Made by a program: the position numbers and the translations under genes. A stretch of 64,000 bases of DNA from CALCKU01 sp964607445 (GTDB lineage: Bacteria > Pseudomonadota > Alphaproteobacteria > Caulobacterales > Maricaulaceae), in NCBI GenBank assembly GCA_964607445.1, contig CAZSKN010000002.1:1-64000 (forward strand), in the 5' to 3' direction. Below, piece by piece: positions 27,272-36,180 of the stretch (the first letter of the stretch is position 1; each line of letters opens with the position of its first letter). A model generated the notes under the pieces. It saw only the letters and a program-made list of their open reading frames with translations, had not been told where the DNA came from and made no database searches.

Positions 27272-28039
27272 TTGAGCGCCACTCGCGTCACAACTTTACA
27301 CGCGCCGGACTTGCAGTCTGCAGACTCGAATGTCGTAGATTCGCAAGCAGGCGAGTTTGAAGATAAACGCGGTCATAAAGGCCGTGAACGCCGCTGTCTG
27401 GCGTCCGGTGACGTGCGCGATATCGCTCGAATGATACGGTTTGTTTTAGACCCTGAAAAAACGGTTACACCGGATATTGCCGGTAAGTTACCCGGACGAG
27501 GTGTCTGGGTCAGCGCGCATCAAGACGCGCTCGAAAAGACCCTTAAAACAAAGGCCTTTGCACGTGGATTTAAATCCTCCCTGCATGTGCCGGACACATT
27601 ACGGGATGATGTCGAGCGGTTGTTAAAACGTCGGGTGATCGGCTTATTGGCAATGGCGATGAAAGCAGGACACTTGTCCATAGGCTTTGATCAGGTCAAA
27701 GCTGCGGCACAAGCCGGACCCTTGGCATTTCGTATTGAAGCCGCAGACGGGTCAGAGGATGGGCGGGGTAAAATCCGGGTTTTGACCAAGGCTATCGGAC
27801 ATGAACTCGGTATTAAAATGGCTCCGGTTATCGGGTGTTTTAACTCTGACGAGCTTGCAAAAGCTTTCGGACGAGAACATGTTGTGCATGGCTGCATCCG
27901 CCCGGGCGGGTTTGCTAAAAGCCTACGATATGATGTGGAGCGTTTGGCCGGTTTTGTCGATTTAATTCCACAAAATTGGCCTGATAAGTCTCATGAATAT
28001 GTTAAAATAAAGACAGATCATGGGACGATTGACAGTTGA
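27272..28039 (+). CDS. YlxR (DUF448) and L7Ae-like RNA-binding fusion protein
   Basis: The 255-residue protein joins an N-terminal YlxR domain (about 35-110, RRCLASGDVRDIARMIRFVL through GRGVWVSA) to a C-terminal L7Ae/S12e-like fold (about 112-200, VIGLLAMAMKAGHLSIGFDQ). This combination is typical of the alphaproteobacterial nusA-infB operon; YlxR has been proposed to act as a nucleoid/RNA-binding modulator. Translation begins at a TTG behind an AGGAGCC ribosome-binding site. Confidence 0.88.
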   Translation: MSATRVTTLHAPDLQSADSNVVDSQAGEFEDKRGHKGRERRCLASGDVRDIARMIRFVLDPEKTVTPDIAGKLPGRGVWVSAHQDALEKTLKTKAFARGFKSSLHVPDTLRDDVERLLKRRVIGLLAMAMKAGHLSIGFDQVKAAAQAGPLAFRIEAADGSEDGRGKIRVLTKAIGHELGIKMAPVIGCFNSDELAKAFGREHVVHGCIRPGGFAKSLRYDVERLAGFVDLIPQNWPDKSHEYVKIKTDHGTIDS

Positions 28040-28092
28040 ATATACGGCAAAGGCCGTTAGGTTACGCGCTTCTATGGCGGATAATCTTTTTC

Positions 28093-28132
28093 AATGGCCT
28101 AGCCATTAACCGACCGGCCTTATGACCCGGTC
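28093..28132 (+). promoter_or_regulatory. Two hairpins in the infB leader
   Basis: Immediately before infB, AATGGC/GCCATT (28093-28098 with 28102-28107) and GACCGG/CCGGTC (28112-28117 with 28127-28132) form two stable small stems. The second ends eight bases before the likely ribosome-binding site AAGCGAGA. No T run follows, so these are better seen as translational or processing elements than terminators; function is inference. Confidence 0.4.
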
Positions 28133-28146
28133 ACAAGCGAGATAGT

Positions 28147-30651
28147 ATGAGTGATACGAACGATAAAAATCCATCAGCCCCACGGCGCCCTCTGACTTTA
28201 AAGGGGGGCTCTGGCACAGTACGTCAAAGCTTCTCGGGGGGACGTTCCAAGTCCGTTGTCGTGGAAAAGAAGAAACGCCGTATCATTGGCGGGCCGGGTA
28301 AACCGGCGGCGCCTCAGGCTTCTGAGGCGGCTAAACCTGTGGTTCAGCTTGATGAAATCGCGATTGCGGCCAAAAAATTAGGCCTGTCCAAAGACGAATA
28401 TATTAAGCGTCAAGCTGCGGTCTCTAAGGCCTCTGCGGAACAAACAGCAAAAGAAGAGCGCCGTCGTGCCGAGGAGGCCGAGCGCAAACGGCGAATGGAC
28501 GAAGAAAAAGCGGCCTTGGAAGCCAAGAAAAAGGCCGAGGAAGAAGCCGAGCTTCGTCGTCTTCAAAAAGAAGAAGAAGAGCGCAAGTGGGAAGAAGCTG
28601 AAGCCGCAAGGCGCGCCCCTACACCGGCCCAAAAAATCCTGAATGAAGACAAAGAAAAATTAACCGAAATTGAAAAAGCCGGGGGTCGGGTCAAGAAAAA
28701 ACGCGCGCCCACTGTACCCAATCGGAGTGCCAAATCTGAACCCCGTCGTCGTCAGGGGAAATTGACGATTGTCAGCGCTTTGGCCGGAGATGATGAGCGT
28801 CAACGTTCATTGGCATCTATGCGACGGGCGCGTGAAAAAGAAAAGGCCCGTCAACGCGGAGGACAACAAGAGCGCGAAAAGCGTGTTCATGAAGTTGTTG
28901 TGCCTGAAACTATTACCATTGCAGATCTGGCTAACCGTATGAAAGAACGGGGTGCGGATGTTGTAAAATATTTGATGAAGCAAGGCACAATGGCGACCAT
29001 GCATGATTTACTGGATGCCGATACGGCCCAGCTCATTGTCGAAGATTTTGGCCATATCGTTAAGCGTGTTGCGGATTCTGATGTTGAATATAATTTCTTG
29101 CAAGATGATAAGCCCGAAGATGAGAGCCAATTGGTGTCTCGTCCGCCTGTCATTGCGATAATGGGACATGTTGATCATGGTAAAACCTCATTACTGGATG
29201 CATTGCGTGCGACAGATGTCGCGAGCGGCGAAGCGGGAGGCATTACGCAACATATTGGCGCCTATCAGTTAAATCTGAAATCGGGTCAAACCATTACAGT
29301 TCTAGATACGCCGGGCCATGCTGCCTTTTCGGCTATGCGGACACGCGGGGCCGAGGCGGTTGATATTGTCGTTCTGGTTGTGGCGGCCGATGACGGTATT
29401 ATGCCCCAAACCATAGAAAGCATTAAATATGCGCGTGCGGCCGAAAAGCCGATTATTGTGGCGATTAATAAAATGGATGCCTATGAAGCCAATCCACAAA
29501 AGGTTGAAACGGATCTCTTGCAGCATGAGGTGATTACGGAAAGCATGTCGGGTGAAACCCAGGCTGTGCAAGTCTCTGCCTTGAAGAAGACCGGGCTGGA
29601 AGATTTGGCCGAAGCGATTACGCTACAAGCGGAATTGCTTGATTTCAAAGCCAATCCGACTCGCAATGCTGATGGTCTTGTTATTGAAAGTAAGATCGAA
29701 AAAGGACGCGGCCCTGTAGCGACATTTCTGGTAAAGCGCGGGACATTGAAACGCGGCGAGATTATTGTCGCGGGTCAACATTGGGGTAAGGTGAAAGCAA
29801 TGATGGACGAGCGTAATGCCCAGCTTAAATCTGCCGGTCCGAGTGAACCTGTGCAAGTCATGGGTCTGGACGGGGCGCCTGCGCCGGGGGAACCTTTCGC
29901 GGTTGTCGAATCTGAGGCTAAAGCCCGCGAAATCACCCAATACCGTCAACGCAAACTCAAGGGCGGTACGAATGTGCCTGCAAGTGCCATGGCGTCTATG
30001 GAACAAATGATGGCGAAATTGAAAGACAAGACAACGTCTGAACTTCCGCTGTTAGTCAAGGCGGATGTGCAAGGTTCTGCTGAAGCGATAAAGTCATCTC
30101 TAGAAGGTTTGGGTAATGATGAAGTCCGTGCGCGGGTGATTTATTCTGCGGCTGGCGGAATTTCTGAGTCAGATGTCATTTTAGCCAAATCTTCCGGCTG
30201 CCCGATTATTGCTTTTAATGTCAGAGCCAATCGTCAAGCCAAAGACCTTGCGGAACGCGAAGGTGTTGAAATCCGCTATTATTCTATCATTTACAGCCTG
30301 TTGGATGAAATCAAAGGTGTCTTGGAAGGTATGTTAAAACCGGAACGGCGCGAAACTTTCATAGGCTATGCCGAGATATTGGAGATTTTCGATATTTCCA
30401 AATTAGGCAAAATTGCAGGATGTAAAGTCACGGAAGGCAAGGTTGAACGCGGGTCTGGCGTACGCTTGTTGCGTGATGACGTTGTTATACATGAAGGCGA
30501 ACTTTCGACCTTGAAACGCTTTAAGGATGAAGTCGAAAAGGTACAGTCTGGTATGGAATGTGGTATGGGGTTTGCCGGATATCATGATTTACGCAAGGGT
30601 GATCTAATCGAGTGTTTCACAGTTGAAATGCTCGACCGGAAACTGGATTAA
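28147..30651 (+). CDS. infB: Translation initiation factor IF-2
   Basis: IF-2 is the GTPase that places initiator tRNA on the 30S subunit. The 834-residue protein has a basic/acidic coiled N-terminal region (to about 250, with long Lys/Glu/Ala/Arg runs) and an IF2_N motif (TIADLANRMKERGADVVKYL). The G domain runs from about 336 with GHVDHGKTS (G1), DTPGHAAF (G3) and NKMD (G4), followed by domains II-IV. Length and order match bacterial IF-2. rbfA follows 38 bases later. Confidence 0.97.
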   Translation: MSDTNDKNPSAPRRPLTLKGGSGTVRQSFSGGRSKSVVVEKKKRRIIGGPGKPAAPQASEAAKPVVQLDEIAIAAKKLGLSKDEYIKRQAAVSKASAEQTAKEERRRAEEAERKRRMDEEKAALEAKKKAEEEAELRRLQKEEEERKWEEAEAARRAPTPAQKILNEDKEKLTEIEKAGGRVKKKRAPTVPNRSAKSEPRRRQGKLTIVSALAGDDERQRSLASMRRAREKEKARQRGGQQEREKRVHEVVVPETITIADLANRMKERGADVVKYLMKQGTMATMHDLLDADTAQLIVEDFGHIVKRVADSDVEYNFLQDDKPEDESQLVSRPPVIAIMGHVDHGKTSLLDALRATDVASGEAGGITQHIGAYQLNLKSGQTITVLDTPGHAAFSAMRTRGAEAVDIVVLVVAADDGIMPQTIESIKYARAAEKPIIVAINKMDAYEANPQKVETDLLQHEVITESMSGETQAVQVSALKKTGLEDLAEAITLQAELLDFKANPTRNADGLVIESKIEKGRGPVATFLVKRGTLKRGEIIVAGQHWGKVKAMMDERNAQLKSAGPSEPVQVMGLDGAPAPGEPFAVVESEAKAREITQYRQRKLKGGTNVPASAMASMEQMMAKLKDKTTSELPLLVKADVQGSAEAIKSSLEGLGNDEVRARVIYSAAGGISESDVILAKSSGCPIIAFNVRANRQAKDLAEREGVEIRYYSIIYSLLDEIKGVLEGMLKPERRETFIGYAEILEIFDISKLGKIAGCKVTEGKVERGSGVRLLRDDVVIHEGELSTLKRFKDEVEKVQSGMECGMGFAGYHDLRKGDLIECFTVEMLDRKLD

Positions 30652-30689
30652 GGGTTAAACTCCCTTCCGGGAGAGGTGGAGCGTGTCGC

Positions 30690-31088
30690 ATGGCGAAACA
30701 TAAAGCCCCTACGCAACGTCAATTAAAAGCGGGTGAACTTATCCGCCGGGCTTTGGCTGAAATCATTACGAAAGAGCATTTGCGTGATCCTGATCTGGCC
30801 GGCATCTCGATCACGATTTCCGAGGTTCGCGCCTCGCCCGACCTTAAACATGCGATTGTTTATGCGGCGCCCCTCGGGGGTCAGCAGAACGGGGTCGATA
30901 CGGATAAGGTCATTGCCGCTTTGCAACGGTGCGGGTCTTTTTTGCGCGGACGATTGGGGCATGAAATGGAAATGAAATCGACACCGCGTCTTAAATTCAT
31001 GGCGGATAAGAGTTTCGAGACCGCTTCTGAGATGACAAACCTGCTTAAACAGCCCCATATTCGTCAGGATTTGGATGTAAAGCGTTAA
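30690..31088 (+). CDS. rbfA: Ribosome-binding factor A
   Basis: RbfA binds the 30S subunit near helix 1 of 16S rRNA during late assembly and cold adaptation. The 132-residue protein starts QRQLKAGELIRRALAEI and contains the KH-like segments ITISEVRASPDLKHAIVYAA and GHEMEMKSTPRLKFMADKS. An AGGTGGAG ribosome-binding site precedes the ATG. A five-base-pair CTCCC/GGGAG hairpin lies just after infB. The normally adjacent truB is displaced about 1.5 kb downstream. Confidence 0.95.
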   Translation: MAKHKAPTQRQLKAGELIRRALAEIITKEHLRDPDLAGISITISEVRASPDLKHAIVYAAPLGGQQNGVDTDKVIAALQRCGSFLRGRLGHEMEMKSTPRLKFMADKSFETASEMTNLLKQPHIRQDLDVKR

Positions 31089-31151
31089 GCTAAAGCTGGG
31101 TTTTTCACTTAACTTTACCCTAGATTAACGCGGCGTTGACCATAATCAGCC

Positions 31152-31622
31152 ATGGATTCCCTAAAACCCATAGATGTTTATTCTGTCATAGCCGAGGATG
31201 TTGCACGACAGGCTGTAAAGTCGAAGCGCCGCCATATCGTGTCTATGGCGGTATTTATATTGGCTATATTGCTCATGGCCGCCAGTCTTATTGCGCCTGT
31301 ATATGTTTTGGTCGGATTTTATGAAAACGATCCGCAAATATCAACAATGGTTCCCGCCATTATCCTCTGTCTGGGTATAGGGGCTATGGGGTTTGTGCCT
31401 AGCGCCGTTGTGGCTATCGCCGCGCGTCATTATTTGCGGAATAATCGATCCCGCCTTTCACCTTTTCTGATTACGGCGTTTTTAGTGCCCGGGTGGGTAT
31501 TTTCCATTGTCCTCGGGCTACGGGGCGTAGGTCCTGTTTGGGGAAATTTGGCGGTGATTGTCCTGATAACAGCGTTAATTATCTGGGTTTGGGGGCCTTA
31601 CAGATCGTCGGAGCGGGCTTAA
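31152..31622 (+). CDS. Four-helix membrane protein between rbfA and truB
   Basis: The 156-residue protein has a short charged cytoplasmic N-terminus followed by four hydrophobic helices (about 30-54, 64-90, 103-120 and 126-146) and a basic C-terminus. I recognise no family. It lies in the rbfA-truB interval, which is usually empty in alphaproteobacteria. Confidence 0.65.
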   Translation: MDSLKPIDVYSVIAEDVARQAVKSKRRHIVSMAVFILAILLMAASLIAPVYVLVGFYENDPQISTMVPAIILCLGIGAMGFVPSAVVAIAARHYLRNNRSRLSPFLITAFLVPGWVFSIVLGLRGVGPVWGNLAVIVLITALIIWVWGPYRSSERA

Positions 31623-31703
31623 AATCCCTCAATTTATAGGCCTAATGCAGGGCTGTCTCACACAATCATCACGATATTTTGCAGAAAACGACAGCCTGTT
31701 TGA

Positions 31704-31732
31704 TTGAAAAATGCCGTTTTATTGTGTATATA
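31704..31732 (+). promoter_or_regulatory. Candidate sigma-70 promoter of the lipoprotein gene at 31788
   Basis: TTGAAA (31704-31709) and TATATA (31727-31732) are spaced by exactly 17 bases. They lie about 55 bases before the lipoprotein start codon, which has its own AGGAG ribosome-binding site. This indicates independent transcription of the lipoprotein gene. Confidence 0.55.
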
Positions 31733-31787
31733 TATAAGTGTGCACGCGGACAGGTGCTAAAAATGTGTTAATTAGGAGCAACCCCAT

Positions 31788-32438
31788 ATGAAATTACGTC
31801 ATCTTACACTTGCCGTCGCCGCCGCAATATTAACCGCTTGCGCAACGACAACCCCCTACCAAGCCGCTACAAAACCCGGTGGATTTGATGGATTTTCACA
31901 GACCATAATTGAAAACGACCGTGCGCGGGTTTCTTTTGGTGGAAATTCTCTCACAGAACGCGAAACCGTCGAGAATTACTTGCTTTATCGTGCGGCTGAA
32001 TTGGCAGTTGATAAAGGCTTTGACCATTTCACATTAGAAGATCGCGATACGGAAGCAAAAACGCGCTTGAGCCATTCTGGATCCAGCTTTGGTGGCGGAC
32101 TTTATGATCCCTATTTCGGATATTCTTTTTACCGACCCAGTTTTGGCTGGAGTAATCGTTACCGGTTCAGCCATTTTGGTGGCTTCCGCGGACGTGGATT
32201 TGGCCGACGCGGGTTCGGACATCGCGGGTTTGGCCGCAGCGGATTTGGTTTTGGCTTTGGTCACGACCCGTTCTTTAATAATTTTAATGTGCGTGAAATC
32301 ACAAAATACCGGGCTACGGCAGAGGTTAAATTTGGGCGGGGTGCTAAACCCGTTGAAAAAACCAATGCGTTTAACGCCAGAGAAGTTCTTGAAAACCTTG
32401 GCCCGACAATCGTCTTTCCCGAAGTTTCGGACAGCTAA
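31788..32438 (+). CDS. CC0125/CC1285-family lipoprotein with Gly/Phe/Arg/His-rich insert
   Basis: The 216-residue protein has a lipoprotein signal (lipobox LTAC, Cys18). A domain with RVSFGGNSLTERETVENYLL and AELAVDKGFDHFTLEDRDTE is the pattern I associate with CC0125/CC1285-type lipoproteins of Caulobacter relatives. The domain is interrupted by a low-complexity stretch (about 125-165) of repeated GFGRRGFGHRGFGR-like units with many His, Arg, Gly and Phe. The C-terminal segment (YRATAEVKFGRG) resumes the domain. It has its own promoter and terminator, so it is an insertion into the infB-truB block. Confidence 0.75.
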   Translation: MKLRHLTLAVAAAILTACATTTPYQAATKPGGFDGFSQTIIENDRARVSFGGNSLTERETVENYLLYRAAELAVDKGFDHFTLEDRDTEAKTRLSHSGSSFGGGLYDPYFGYSFYRPSFGWSNRYRFSHFGGFRGRGFGRRGFGHRGFGRSGFGFGFGHDPFFNNFNVREITKYRATAEVKFGRGAKPVEKTNAFNAREVLENLGPTIVFPEVSDS

Positions 32439-32510
32439 TTCTTGAAAGAGAGCCCTGTGCAGACCCGGTTGCGCACACCGTGCGAATAATCTGTGTTATA
32501 GACTTAAATT

Positions 32511-32536
32511 AACGCGCCCATTGCGGCGCGTTTTTT
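32511..32536 (+). terminator. Rho-independent terminator before truB
   Basis: An eight-pair stem (32511-32518 with 32525-32532) closes a six-base loop and runs into a T tract at 32531-32536. It would end the lipoprotein transcript only 19 bases before the truB start. truB-rpsO-pnp therefore need read-through or a very close promoter. Confidence 0.8.
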
Positions 32537-32554
32537 AATGGCTATAAGCCCCGC

Positions 32555-33454
32555 ATGGCTCGTAAACGTAAAGGTGATCCAGTGCATGGCTGGGTCAATT
32601 TTGATAAACCGCTGGAAATGACGTCAACACAGGCTGTGGGGCGGATAAGACGTTTGTTTAACGCCCAAAAGGTTGGACATGCCGGTACGCTTGACCCCTT
32701 GGCCACAGGCGTCTTACCCATTGCTTTAGGCGATGCCACAAAAACGGTACCCTTCATGATGGAGGCGGTTAAAGCCTATGATGTACAGGTGAATTGGGGC
32801 GAAGCCCGTGATACGGGCGATGCGGAGGGGGTGGTGATAGCGACGTCTGACCGACGCCCGAGCCGCGCAGATATAGAGGCGGTATTGCCAAATTTCATAG
32901 GTGATATCGACCAGATACCCCCGCGATTTTCCGCGATCAAGATTGACGGTAAACGCGCATATGATCTGGCGCGAGCGGGCGAGATTGTACAAATGGCATC
33001 CCGTAAAATTCATATCGACAAGATAGATATAGTGGAGACGAATAGGCAAAATGCACGGTTTTCGGTCCGTTGTGGCAAGGGCACATATATACGCTCTCTG
33101 GCGCGCGATATAGCTGTTGCTCTTGGAACGGTTGGATATGTCGGGGCTTTGCGGCGCACACAGGTCGGGGGCTTTGAGGTCGCGCGCGCTTTTTCGCTGG
33201 ACGTGCTTGAAAATCTCCACTATGAGGGCCGCGTTTTAGAAGGTTTGTATCCCGTCGAGACAGCGCTGGACGACATCCCGGTTCTGATCGCGACAGATCA
33301 AGATGCAAATGAGCTAAAATACGGACGTGCGATTTTTTGTCCGCCTGATCTTAACCGGGCCGAATGGGTGCTGGTGAAAGATCAAGACAAGGCTTTAGCA
33401 CTCTGTCAGCCGCGTGACGGGCGATTAGCGCCTAAACGTGTTTTTAATTTGTAA
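32555..33454 (+). CDS. truB: tRNA pseudouridine(55) synthase TruB
   Basis: TruB makes pseudouridine 55 in the T-loop of tRNAs. The 299-residue enzyme has the hallmarks HGWVNFDKP and HAGTLDPLATGVL (catalytic Asp in GTLDP), YVGALRRTQVG, and a short C-terminal domain. No good Shine-Dalgarno precedes the ATG. rpsO follows 17 bases later and pnp after that, the standard order. Confidence 0.96.
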   Translation: MARKRKGDPVHGWVNFDKPLEMTSTQAVGRIRRLFNAQKVGHAGTLDPLATGVLPIALGDATKTVPFMMEAVKAYDVQVNWGEARDTGDAEGVVIATSDRRPSRADIEAVLPNFIGDIDQIPPRFSAIKIDGKRAYDLARAGEIVQMASRKIHIDKIDIVETNRQNARFSVRCGKGTYIRSLARDIAVALGTVGYVGALRRTQVGGFEVARAFSLDVLENLHYEGRVLEGLYPVETALDDIPVLIATDQDANELKYGRAIFCPPDLNRAEWVLVKDQDKALALCQPRDGRLAPKRVFNL

Positions 33455-33471
33455 TCAAAACGGAGACTATG

Positions 33472-33741
33472 ATGTCGATTACACCTGAACGCAAAGCTGC
33501 GTTAATAACTGAATATGCTCGAACATCGGGCGATACGGGCTCCCCCGAAGTACAAGTCGCGATTCTCACAGAACGCATTGTTAACTTAACGGAGCATTTT
33601 AAAACAAATAAGAAAGATAATCATAGCCGTCGTGGCTTGTTAGCTATGGTGACACAGCGTCGCCGTTTGCTGGATTATCTTAAGCAAAAAGATGATGGGC
33701 GCTATCAAACGCTTATCCAAAAATTGGGACTGCGTCGTTAA
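33472..33741 (+). CDS. rpsO: 30S ribosomal protein S15
   Basis: The 89-residue protein matches S15 in length and in its segments SGDTGSPEVQVAILTERI, HSRRGL and RRRLLDYL. S15 binds the central domain of 16S rRNA early in 30S assembly. Two consecutive ATGs follow the CGGAG ribosome-binding site; I choose the second (33472), which gives the canonical MSITPE start and better spacing. Confidence 0.97.
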   Translation: MSITPERKAALITEYARTSGDTGSPEVQVAILTERIVNLTEHFKTNKKDNHSRRGLLAMVTQRRRLLDYLKQKDDGRYQTLIQKLGLRR

Positions 33742-33760
33742 GCAATACATCCTAAGACCG

Positions 33761-33838
33761 AAGGCTGCCATGGGGGTGGCCTTGGCGCATTTAGCGCAGG
33801 GCACAACAGGTGTCCAATAGGCGGGGTGATCTCCGCCT
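33761..33838 (+). promoter_or_regulatory. Structured rpsO-pnp intergenic leader
   Basis: Two stem-loops lie between rpsO and pnp: AAGGC with GCCTT plus inner GCCA/TGGC pairs at 33761-33783, and AGGCGG with CCGCCT at 33819-33838. In enterobacteria a hairpin in this position is cut by RNase III and mediates PNPase autoregulation; the same role here is inference from position. Confidence 0.45.
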
Positions 33839-33874
33839 TATTATATGTACGTTGATAGAAAGAAATTGTACGAT

Positions 33875-36088
33875 ATGTTTGATAAACACACTATAGAAAT
33901 AGATTGGGCGGGACGACCGCTCATCCTTGAAACCGGCGGCATGGCCCGCCAAGCCGACGGTGCCGTCTTATGTACCTATGGCGAAACAAAATTACTTGCG
34001 ACCGTATGTGGCGCAAGATCGCAAAAACCGGGCATGGACTTTTTCCCGCTGACCGTAAATTACATGGAAAAATTTTATGCGGCCGGGAAAATTCCGGGCG
34101 GCTATTTTAAACGCGAAGGACGTCCCACAGAACGTGAAACCTTGATCTCGCGCTTGACAGATCGTCCCATCCGACCGCTTTTCCCGAAAGGCTATAAAAA
34201 CGAAGTCCAGATTGTGATTACCGTCTTACAACATGACGGCGAGAACGAACCTGATGTTATTGGTATGATCGGGGCCTCGGCGGCACTCGCTATTTCCGGA
34301 TTGCCCTTTATGGGCCCAATTGCGGCGGCCCGAGTTGGTTTGATTGACGGGGATTATGTTTTAAACCCGACAATTCCAGAACTGGAAGACAGCGAGCTTG
34401 ATCTTGTTGTTGCGGGCACAATGGATGCCGTCATGATGGTCGAATCCGAGGCGAAAGAGCTTACAGAAGAACAAATGCTTGGGGCGGTTATGTATGCCCA
34501 TGAGAGCTGTCAGGATGTTATCGCAGCGATTACAAAACTGGCTAAGAAAGCGGCTAAGCCCGCGCGTGAATTTGACGCGCCGGATTATTCTGCGGAGAAG
34601 AAAGCGCTCGCTAAAGAAGCCGAAAAAGGCATTAAAGCGGCCTATAAGAAAACCGATAAAATGGAACGCCAAGAGCTTCTGCGTGAAGCCAAAGACGCGG
34701 CATGGGCCAGCTTGGGTCAATCAGAGGACAATCCAGAGGGCATGTCATCAAGCGTATTTGGGGATTGCTTTAAAGCGATAGAGTCTAAAACTGTACGTTC
34801 GTCCGTTATTAAAACGGGTAAGCGTATTGATGGTCGTAAACTTGATCAGGTACGTCCCATTGTATCAGAAGCCGGGCCGCTCCCGCGTACGCATGGCTCC
34901 GCCCTGTTTACGCGTGGTGAAACCCAAGCCTTATGCGTGGCTACATTAGGGACATCCGATGATGAGCAATTTGTCGATCAGCTCACGGGGACGATTAAAA
35001 ACAAGTTCTTATTACACTATAATTTCCCGCCATATTCTGTGGGAGAATGTGGACGTATGGGCGGTACATCGCGGCGTGAAACGGGCCACGGGAAATTGGC
35101 ATGGCGGGCTTTGCAAGCCGTATTGCCTAGTGCTGAGGATTTTCCTTACACAATCCGTTTGGTTTCTGAAATTATGGAATCAAATGGATCGTCATCCATG
35201 GCTACGGTCTGCGGCTGTTCGCTGGCTATGATGGATGCTGGCGTCCCTATTAAACGCCCGGTTTCCGGCATTGCTATGGGTCTAATTAAAGATGATGACG
35301 GCGTGGCTGTATTGAGCGATATTCTGGGAGATGAAGATCACCTCGGGGATATGGACTTTAAAGTCGCGGGTACTTCTGAAGGCATTACCTCTTTGCAAAT
35401 GGATATTAAAATTGCCGGTATCACTGAAGATATTATGACGACCGCTTTGGAGCAAGCCAATGCCGGACGTTTGCATATTCTTGATGAAATGAACAAAGCC
35501 CTAGAAGAAGCTCGCGATGAAGTGGGTGAATTCGCGCCGCGTATCGAAACCATGAAAATTCCCGTGGATAAAATTCGTGACGTTATCGGTACAGGCGGTA
35601 AGGTCATTCGTGAGATCGTTGATACAACAGGCGCTCGTGTCTCTGTAGAAGATGATGGTACGATCAAAATTGCCAGTACGGACAAAGCCTCTATCACCGC
35701 GGCTAAGGATTGGATCCATAGCTTAACGGCGGAACCGGAAGTCGGTATGATTTATAAAGGCAAAGTCGTCAAAGTCGTTGATTTTGGGGCGTTTGTGAAC
35801 TTCTTTGGCAAGAAGGACGGACTTGTCCATGTCAGTCAAATTGCCCAAGAGCGTGTCAACCACCCTTCGGATTATTTGAAAGAAGGTCAAGAGGTCTATG
35901 TGAAATTAATGGGCTTTGATGACCGGGGCAAAGTCCGGTTGAACATGAAATATGTCAATCAGGATACAGGCGAAGAATATCCTCGTGAACCGCGCGAAGA
36001 TAAATCTGATGATGCGAAGGGTGGAGAGAAAAAATCCGAGAAAAAACCGCGTCGTCGTCGTCGTCAAAAATCTGACGAAGAAGAGTAG
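33875..36088 (+). CDS. pnp: Polyribonucleotide nucleotidyltransferase (PNPase)
   Basis: PNPase degrades RNA 3' to 5' by phosphorolysis and is a core degradosome enzyme. From this start it has 737 residues: two RNase PH domains, the second with the catalytic region (SGIAMGL, SDILGDEDHLGDMDFKVAG), a KH domain with GTGGKVIREI and an S1 domain (GKVVKVVDFGAFVNFFG). A basic Arg run (RRRRRQK) and acidic end form the tail. I choose the ATG at 33875, where family proteins begin (MFDKHTIE), over the in-frame ATG at 33845. A bidirectional terminator follows. Confidence 0.96.
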   Translation: MFDKHTIEIDWAGRPLILETGGMARQADGAVLCTYGETKLLATVCGARSQKPGMDFFPLTVNYMEKFYAAGKIPGGYFKREGRPTERETLISRLTDRPIRPLFPKGYKNEVQIVITVLQHDGENEPDVIGMIGASAALAISGLPFMGPIAAARVGLIDGDYVLNPTIPELEDSELDLVVAGTMDAVMMVESEAKELTEEQMLGAVMYAHESCQDVIAAITKLAKKAAKPAREFDAPDYSAEKKALAKEAEKGIKAAYKKTDKMERQELLREAKDAAWASLGQSEDNPEGMSSSVFGDCFKAIESKTVRSSVIKTGKRIDGRKLDQVRPIVSEAGPLPRTHGSALFTRGETQALCVATLGTSDDEQFVDQLTGTIKNKFLLHYNFPPYSVGECGRMGGTSRRETGHGKLAWRALQAVLPSAEDFPYTIRLVSEIMESNGSSSMATVCGCSLAMMDAGVPIKRPVSGIAMGLIKDDDGVAVLSDILGDEDHLGDMDFKVAGTSEGITSLQMDIKIAGITEDIMTTALEQANAGRLHILDEMNKALEEARDEVGEFAPRIETMKIPVDKIRDVIGTGGKVIREIVDTTGARVSVEDDGTIKIASTDKASITAAKDWIHSLTAEPEVGMIYKGKVVKVVDFGAFVNFFGKKDGLVHVSQIAQERVNHPSDYLKEGQEVYVKLMGFDDRGKVRLNMKYVNQDTGEEYPREPREDKSDDAKGGEKKSEKKPRRRRRQKSDEEE

Positions 36089-36135
36089 GCTATGGCCTTT
36101 ACGGCCTGAATGTGAAATCACAAATCTTGTTGATT

Positions 36136-36166
36136 AAAAAAGCCCGGTCAATGACCGGGCTTTAAA
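36136..36166. terminator. Bidirectional terminator between pnp and the convergent DUF2853 gene
   Basis: A perfect 11-bp stem (36139-36149 with 36153-36163) with an AAT loop is flanked by A residues on the left and TTTAAATTT on the right. It can terminate pnp rightwards and the convergent small gene leftwards, where the reverse strand reads six Ts after the stem. Confidence 0.88.
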
Positions 36167-36180
36167 TTTAGTCGGCAGGG

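Noticed and set aside
28424..28632. Antisense open frames opposite the Lys/Glu-rich N-terminus of IF-2
   Set aside because: They are reverse-strand shadows of a low-complexity charged repeat and give Phe/Leu-rich peptides without start signals.
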